Under the pieces are notes generated by a model. The model searched no databases. It was given only the letters and a program-made list of their open reading frames with translations, and had not been told where the DNA came from. The position numbers and the translations under genes were made by a program. A stretch of 20,382 bases of DNA from CAZADH01 sp964483805 (GTDB taxonomy: Bacteria; Muiribacteriota; Ozemobacteria; Ozemobacterales; Ozemobacteraceae). Of the stretch, positions 18,209 to 20,382 are shown one piece after another. The stretch is from NCBI GenBank assembly GCA_964483805.1, contig CAZADH010000090.1:1-20382 (forward strand). Reading direction: 5' to 3'. Numbering within the stretch: position 1 is the stretch's first letter; the number at the start of each line of letters is the position of its first letter.

Positions 18209-18619
18209 ATGCCCGAATTCAAGCGCACCGAGTATACGCTCGATCAGTTCCTCAATGAGCTGATCCGCACCAACCCCGAACTGTGCGCGGTCCACATCTT
18301 CAAGCGCCGCTACGGGTTCATGGCCAACGAGTGCATCACCGAGATCGCCGAACTGCTGATCAACGGCGCCGCCATCCAGACGGTGGCGGTCGAGTCGACC
18401 GACATCGCGGCGATCCTGAAAGCCAAAGAGATGCTCGGACTCACCGAGCACGAAAGGATCGAACCAGCACCATGGCCAAAGAAATCGAACGCAAGTATCT
18501 CATCAAGGGTGACGCCTGGCGCATACTCGCCAAAGGTACCGCGTACCGGCAGGGCTACCTCTCGACCGAAAAAGAACGCACCGTGCGCGTCCGCACCATC
18601 GACGACAAGGGCTTTTTGA
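18209..18619 (+). CDS. Small protein of unknown function overlapping the CYTH gene
   Basis: Unrecognised. From ATG 18209 (weak GTGAAG before it) the first 88 or so codons look real: MPEFKRTEYTLDQFLNELI, then IFKRRYGFMANECITEIAELL and an Ala/Glu-rich helical stretch to LTEHERI, with GC-ending codons. The rest of the frame to the stop at 18619 runs 148 nt inside the CYTH gene in another phase and reads as basic, Ser/Arg-rich sequence typical of a shadow. Either the protein truly has this tail, or its natural stop was lost by a small indel near 18465-18475. An in-frame start at 18140 exists but lies in the promoter. Possible co-function with the CYTH enzyme rests only on position. Confidence 0.55.
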   Translation: MPEFKRTEYTLDQFLNELIRTNPELCAVHIFKRRYGFMANECITEIAELLINGAAIQTVAVESTDIAAILKAKEMLGLTEHERIEPAPWPKKSNASISSRVTPGAYSPKVPRTGRATSRPKKNAPCASAPSTTRAF

Positions 18620-18942
18620 CGATCAAGGGCATCACCGTCGGCGCCACCCGCGCCGAATACGAGTATGAGATCCCGGCCGCCGATGCCAACGAGATGCTCA
18701 CCAACCTGTGCGAGAAACCCCTCGTCGAGAAGAACCGCCACAAGATCAAGATCGGCGCGCTGACCTGGGAAATCGACGAGTTCCTCGGCGTCAACCTGGG
18801 CCTGATCGTGGCCGAGGTCGAGTTGACCGACGAGAACCAGAGGATCGACCTCCCCGACTGGATCGGCCAGGAAGTCACCGGCGACCCGAAATACTTCAAC
18901 TCGAACTTGACCAAGAACCCGTTCACAAAGTGGCCCAAGTAA
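18472..18942 (+). CDS. CYTH-domain triphosphate tunnel enzyme (inorganic triphosphatase-like)
   Basis: 156 residues, cytoplasmic. It begins MAKEIERKYL, the ExExK signature of the CYTH superfamily (E4, E6, K8). Alternating charged strands follow, TVRVRTIDDKGFLTIKG, then YEYEI, KNRHKIK and WEIDEF, ending in VAEVEL; these would line the eight-stranded tunnel. The length matches the short bacterial enzymes (Clostridium and Nitrosomonas TTMs) that hydrolyse inorganic triphosphate with Mg2+ or Mn2+; adenylate cyclase activity is less likely. A distant GAAAGGA precedes the ATG. The gene starts inside the 3' end of the upstream small ORF, so coupling is likely. Confidence 0.92.
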   Translation: MAKEIERKYLIKGDAWRILAKGTAYRQGYLSTEKERTVRVRTIDDKGFLTIKGITVGATRAEYEYEIPAADANEMLTNLCEKPLVEKNRHKIKIGALTWEIDEFLGVNLGLIVAEVELTDENQRIDLPDWIGQEVTGDPKYFNSNLTKNPFTKWPK

Positions 18943-18961
18943 GCTGCCGACGTCGGGTCGG

Positions 18962-18988
18962 AAGCCGGGCAGTTTCCGCTCCCGGCTT
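18962..18988 (+). terminator. Hairpin after the CYTH gene
   Basis: AAGCCGGG (18962-18969), an 11-nt loop, CCCGGCTT (18981-18988): a perfect 8-bp stem 19 nt after the stop. No T tract follows, so it is a weak or Rho-aided terminator candidate. Between it and 19115 there is an AT-rich island (TTGAAATACATCGTATTACT, from 19047), which may be regulatory, but I could not fit a -35/-10 pair to it. Confidence 0.5.
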
Positions 18989-19115
18989 GGCGCCCGACAT
19001 GCCAGGGTCACCCGGTGCCGGTCACGAGCACGTGGCCCACGGCCTATTGAAATACATCGTATTACTACCTCGCGTCGCCTTCTGCGGCGATGCGTTTGCA
19101 GAAAGGTTGACCTGC

Positions 19116-20048
19116 ATGCCTCGCGCCTTCCTGATTGTCGCCCTGCTGTTCACGGTTCTTGCCGCCGGTACGTCCCCCGCCTCGGCCCGTCGCGGCGACC
19201 CGGCGCTCACCGGCCGCGAGGCGAAGATCCTGTTCAAGGTCGAGCGGTTCCGCGACCTGGGCGCGGGCTTGCAGAAGATCTGGAACGAGGTCAAGAAGGT
19301 GGCCGAGAAGCAGGGCCTCGAGGTCGTCGACGACCCGACATTCTTGAGCGGCAAGCGGTTCCGCAACATCGCGTTCTGCGACACCGCGAACTTCGGCCTA
19401 TACAAGGCGGGGTACATCATCCGCCGACGCCAGGACGACGAGATCCGACCGCCCCGCGACGGGCACAAGCACGAGGGCAATACCGAGTTGACGTTCAAGT
19501 TCCGCAACCCCGAACTACAACTCGAGATGCTGCCGATCGTGAAGCCGGCCGAAGGGTATCCGGGCGATACCAAGGTCGAAGAAGACCTCGTTGCCGGCCC
19601 CGACTCGATCAAGCGCATGTACTCGATCTCGACCAAGGTGAAGGTGCCGGTCAAGCACCTCGATGGCGACGTCAAAGCGTTCGCCCGCTTCTTCCCTGGC
19701 ATTCTCAAACTCGGGCTCGACCCGGCCGCCCTGGTGCCGATCGTGAACGGCGTCTTGATCGACGAGTGCAGCTACACGGCCGGCAAGATCGTGCTCAGCC
19801 CGACGGCGACGGCCAAGGCCGAGTTCGCGGTCTGGACGCGCCACAATGATGAGAAACCGCTGATCATCGAGTTCTCATATAAATACGATGTATCGACGAC
19901 CGATGCCCAGCACAGCGCCGTCTACCGCAACGGCGCCGTCGCCGGCAAGCTGTTGAAGGGCATCCAGGAAGCGCTGCGCAGCTCGATCGCGGTCGGCCAG
20001 ACCAAGACCGGCTTGGTCTATGGTTCGACCAGCGCCAACCACGACTGA
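19116..20048 (+). CDS. Exported CYTH-like protein (second triphosphate tunnel fold)
   Basis: 310 residues from ATG 19116 (AAAGG 9 nt upstream), with a signal peptide (MPRAFLIVALLFTVLAAG, cleavage after about PASA). The body has the CYTH strand order: ILFKVERF at the first strand, then FCDTANFGLYKAGYIIRRR (the DT..L...G..LR.R pattern), ELTFKFR, KVEEDL, and later IDECS and KAEFAVW. It is longer than the neighbouring CYTH enzyme, and the first-strand ExExK is degenerate, so catalysis cannot be assumed. It may bind or hydrolyse polyphosphate-like substrates in the periplasm. The frame extends upstream to 18708, but that part overlaps the CYTH gene and is a shadow. Family assignment is from my own pattern reading and is moderately sure. 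Confidence 0.75.
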   Translation: MPRAFLIVALLFTVLAAGTSPASARRGDPALTGREAKILFKVERFRDLGAGLQKIWNEVKKVAEKQGLEVVDDPTFLSGKRFRNIAFCDTANFGLYKAGYIIRRRQDDEIRPPRDGHKHEGNTELTFKFRNPELQLEMLPIVKPAEGYPGDTKVEEDLVAGPDSIKRMYSISTKVKVPVKHLDGDVKAFARFFPGILKLGLDPAALVPIVNGVLIDECSYTAGKIVLSPTATAKAEFAVWTRHNDEKPLIIEFSYKYDVSTTDAQHSAVYRNGAVAGKLLKGIQEALRSSIAVGQTKTGLVYGSTSANHD

Positions 20049-20064
20049 TCTGGCGCCAGGCCCC

Positions 20065-20232
20065 ACCGCGATCATCCTCAGTTCGATTCTGGTGAAGACC
20101 AACCTTGCCCAGCGCATCGCCCTGAACCTGATCGTGAAGTTCGGCAAAGACGCGAGTTCGATCATGCTTGCTTTTGTATTGCTGTAACTCGCTCTCGCGC
20201 CTTTGCTCCCGGCGACCGCTGCCCGAACGGCG
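20065..20232 (+). pseudogene. Degraded DASS/SLC13 anion permease fragment
   Basis: Read in the frame of 20065, the DNA encodes ILVKTNLAQRIAL, then VKFGKDASS and MLAFVLL, a TAA stop (20185-20187), and in the same frame LALAPLLPATAARTA. This follows the order of the DASS/CitT permease core: KTGL..RIA, FGK, then APxxPSxTAR. The stop falls between the two motifs, consistent with a CAA-to-TAA type change. No start or membrane topology of a full permease (about 450-500 residues) is present on either side, so it is a remnant. A start at 20020 would give a 55-residue peptide overlapping the preceding gene; I do not think it is functional. Confidence 0.5.
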
Positions 20233-20286
20233 AGTCATCGTTGGCCGCCCAGACCTGGCCCCGAGTCACGTTTCGGGGTGAACTCT

Positions 20287-20352
20287 GGGCAGTGTCGCTG
20301 CCCCAATGTGGATATTGCCCCGTCTGCCCGACATTGGCAGTGTTGTCGGGCA
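20287..20352. repeat. Nested inverted repeats near the right edge
   Basis: GGGCAG-TGTCG-CTGCCC (20287-20303) is followed by CCAATGT (20303-20309) paired with ACATTGG (20331-20337). Overlapping these, TGCCCGACA (20325-20333) pairs perfectly with TGTCGGGCA (20344-20352). GGCAGTGT occurs twice (20288 and 20336). The arms compete, so alternative hairpins are possible. No gene is seen in 20233-20382. Confidence 0.5.
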
Positions 20353-20382
20353 ACCTCCCCGGTAGACAGCGCGAGGGCGGCC

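Noticed and set aside
18708..19115. N-terminal extension of the exported CYTH-like protein
   Set aside because: It lies in a shadow frame of the CYTH gene and would bury the signal peptide; the ATG at 19116 has AAAGG upstream.
20162..20353. 63-codon minus-strand open frame at the right edge
   Set aside because: No ribosome-binding site or family resemblance, and it runs across the hairpins and the permease relic.

Overview
This is a GC-rich (by eye about 63%), densely coding bacterial segment. It has exported proteins with signal peptides, a probable Tat lipoprotein and several inner-membrane sensors, so a diderm is likely. I cannot place it taxonomically. The 7TMR-DISM/adenylate-cyclase architecture is common in spirochaetes, but other GC-rich phyla (Planctomycetota, deltaproteobacterial lineages, candidate phyla) are not excluded. 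No rRNA, tRNA, CRISPR array or intact mobile element was seen.

Layout. (1) 1-3641: two tandem paralogous YegI-like (COG4248) protein kinases with C-terminal membrane segments. The first is cut by the window edge and carries a 10-N assembly gap. (2) 3661-4779, minus strand: a CAX-type Ca2+/H+ antiporter, convergent with the kinases across a perfect GC hairpin. (3) 4910-11972: a signalling block. It holds a histidine kinase with an ABC-type periplasmic binding domain, a receiver-only regulator, a REC-PAS-HK-REC hybrid kinase, and a 7TM class III adenylate cyclase. No DNA-binding output domain is encoded, so the visible outputs are phosphotransfer and probably cAMP. (4) 11985-12806 and 12921-13037, minus strand: an exported SagB-type flavin oxidoreductase and a 38-residue Lys-rich miniprotein. 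(5) 13333-16787: EtfB followed, with ATGA overlap, by a natural fusion of EtfA to a GlcD/LctD-type FAD-linked 2-hydroxyacid dehydrogenase. This is effectively a two-gene version of the bifurcating lactate dehydrogenase LctBCD. (6) 16861-20048: an exported PPP-like metallophosphatase, a small unknown protein, a cytoplasmic CYTH (triphosphate tunnel) enzyme and a second, exported CYTH-like protein. (7) 20049-20382: no intact gene; a degraded DASS/SLC13 permease fragment with an in-frame stop, then nested inverted repeats.

Regulatory picture. Seven promoter-like hexamer pairs of the form TTGNNN (one TTTTCA) plus a TANNNT-like -10, with 17-18 bp spacing, lie just upstream of the genes that begin transcription units. 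In two of them (binding-protein kinase and cyclase) a GTG lies 6 nt after the -10 box, which suggests leaderless messages. A TGTATTKACA word recurs inside genes on the + strand, in two different codon phases. That points to a DNA-level signal rather than a protein motif.
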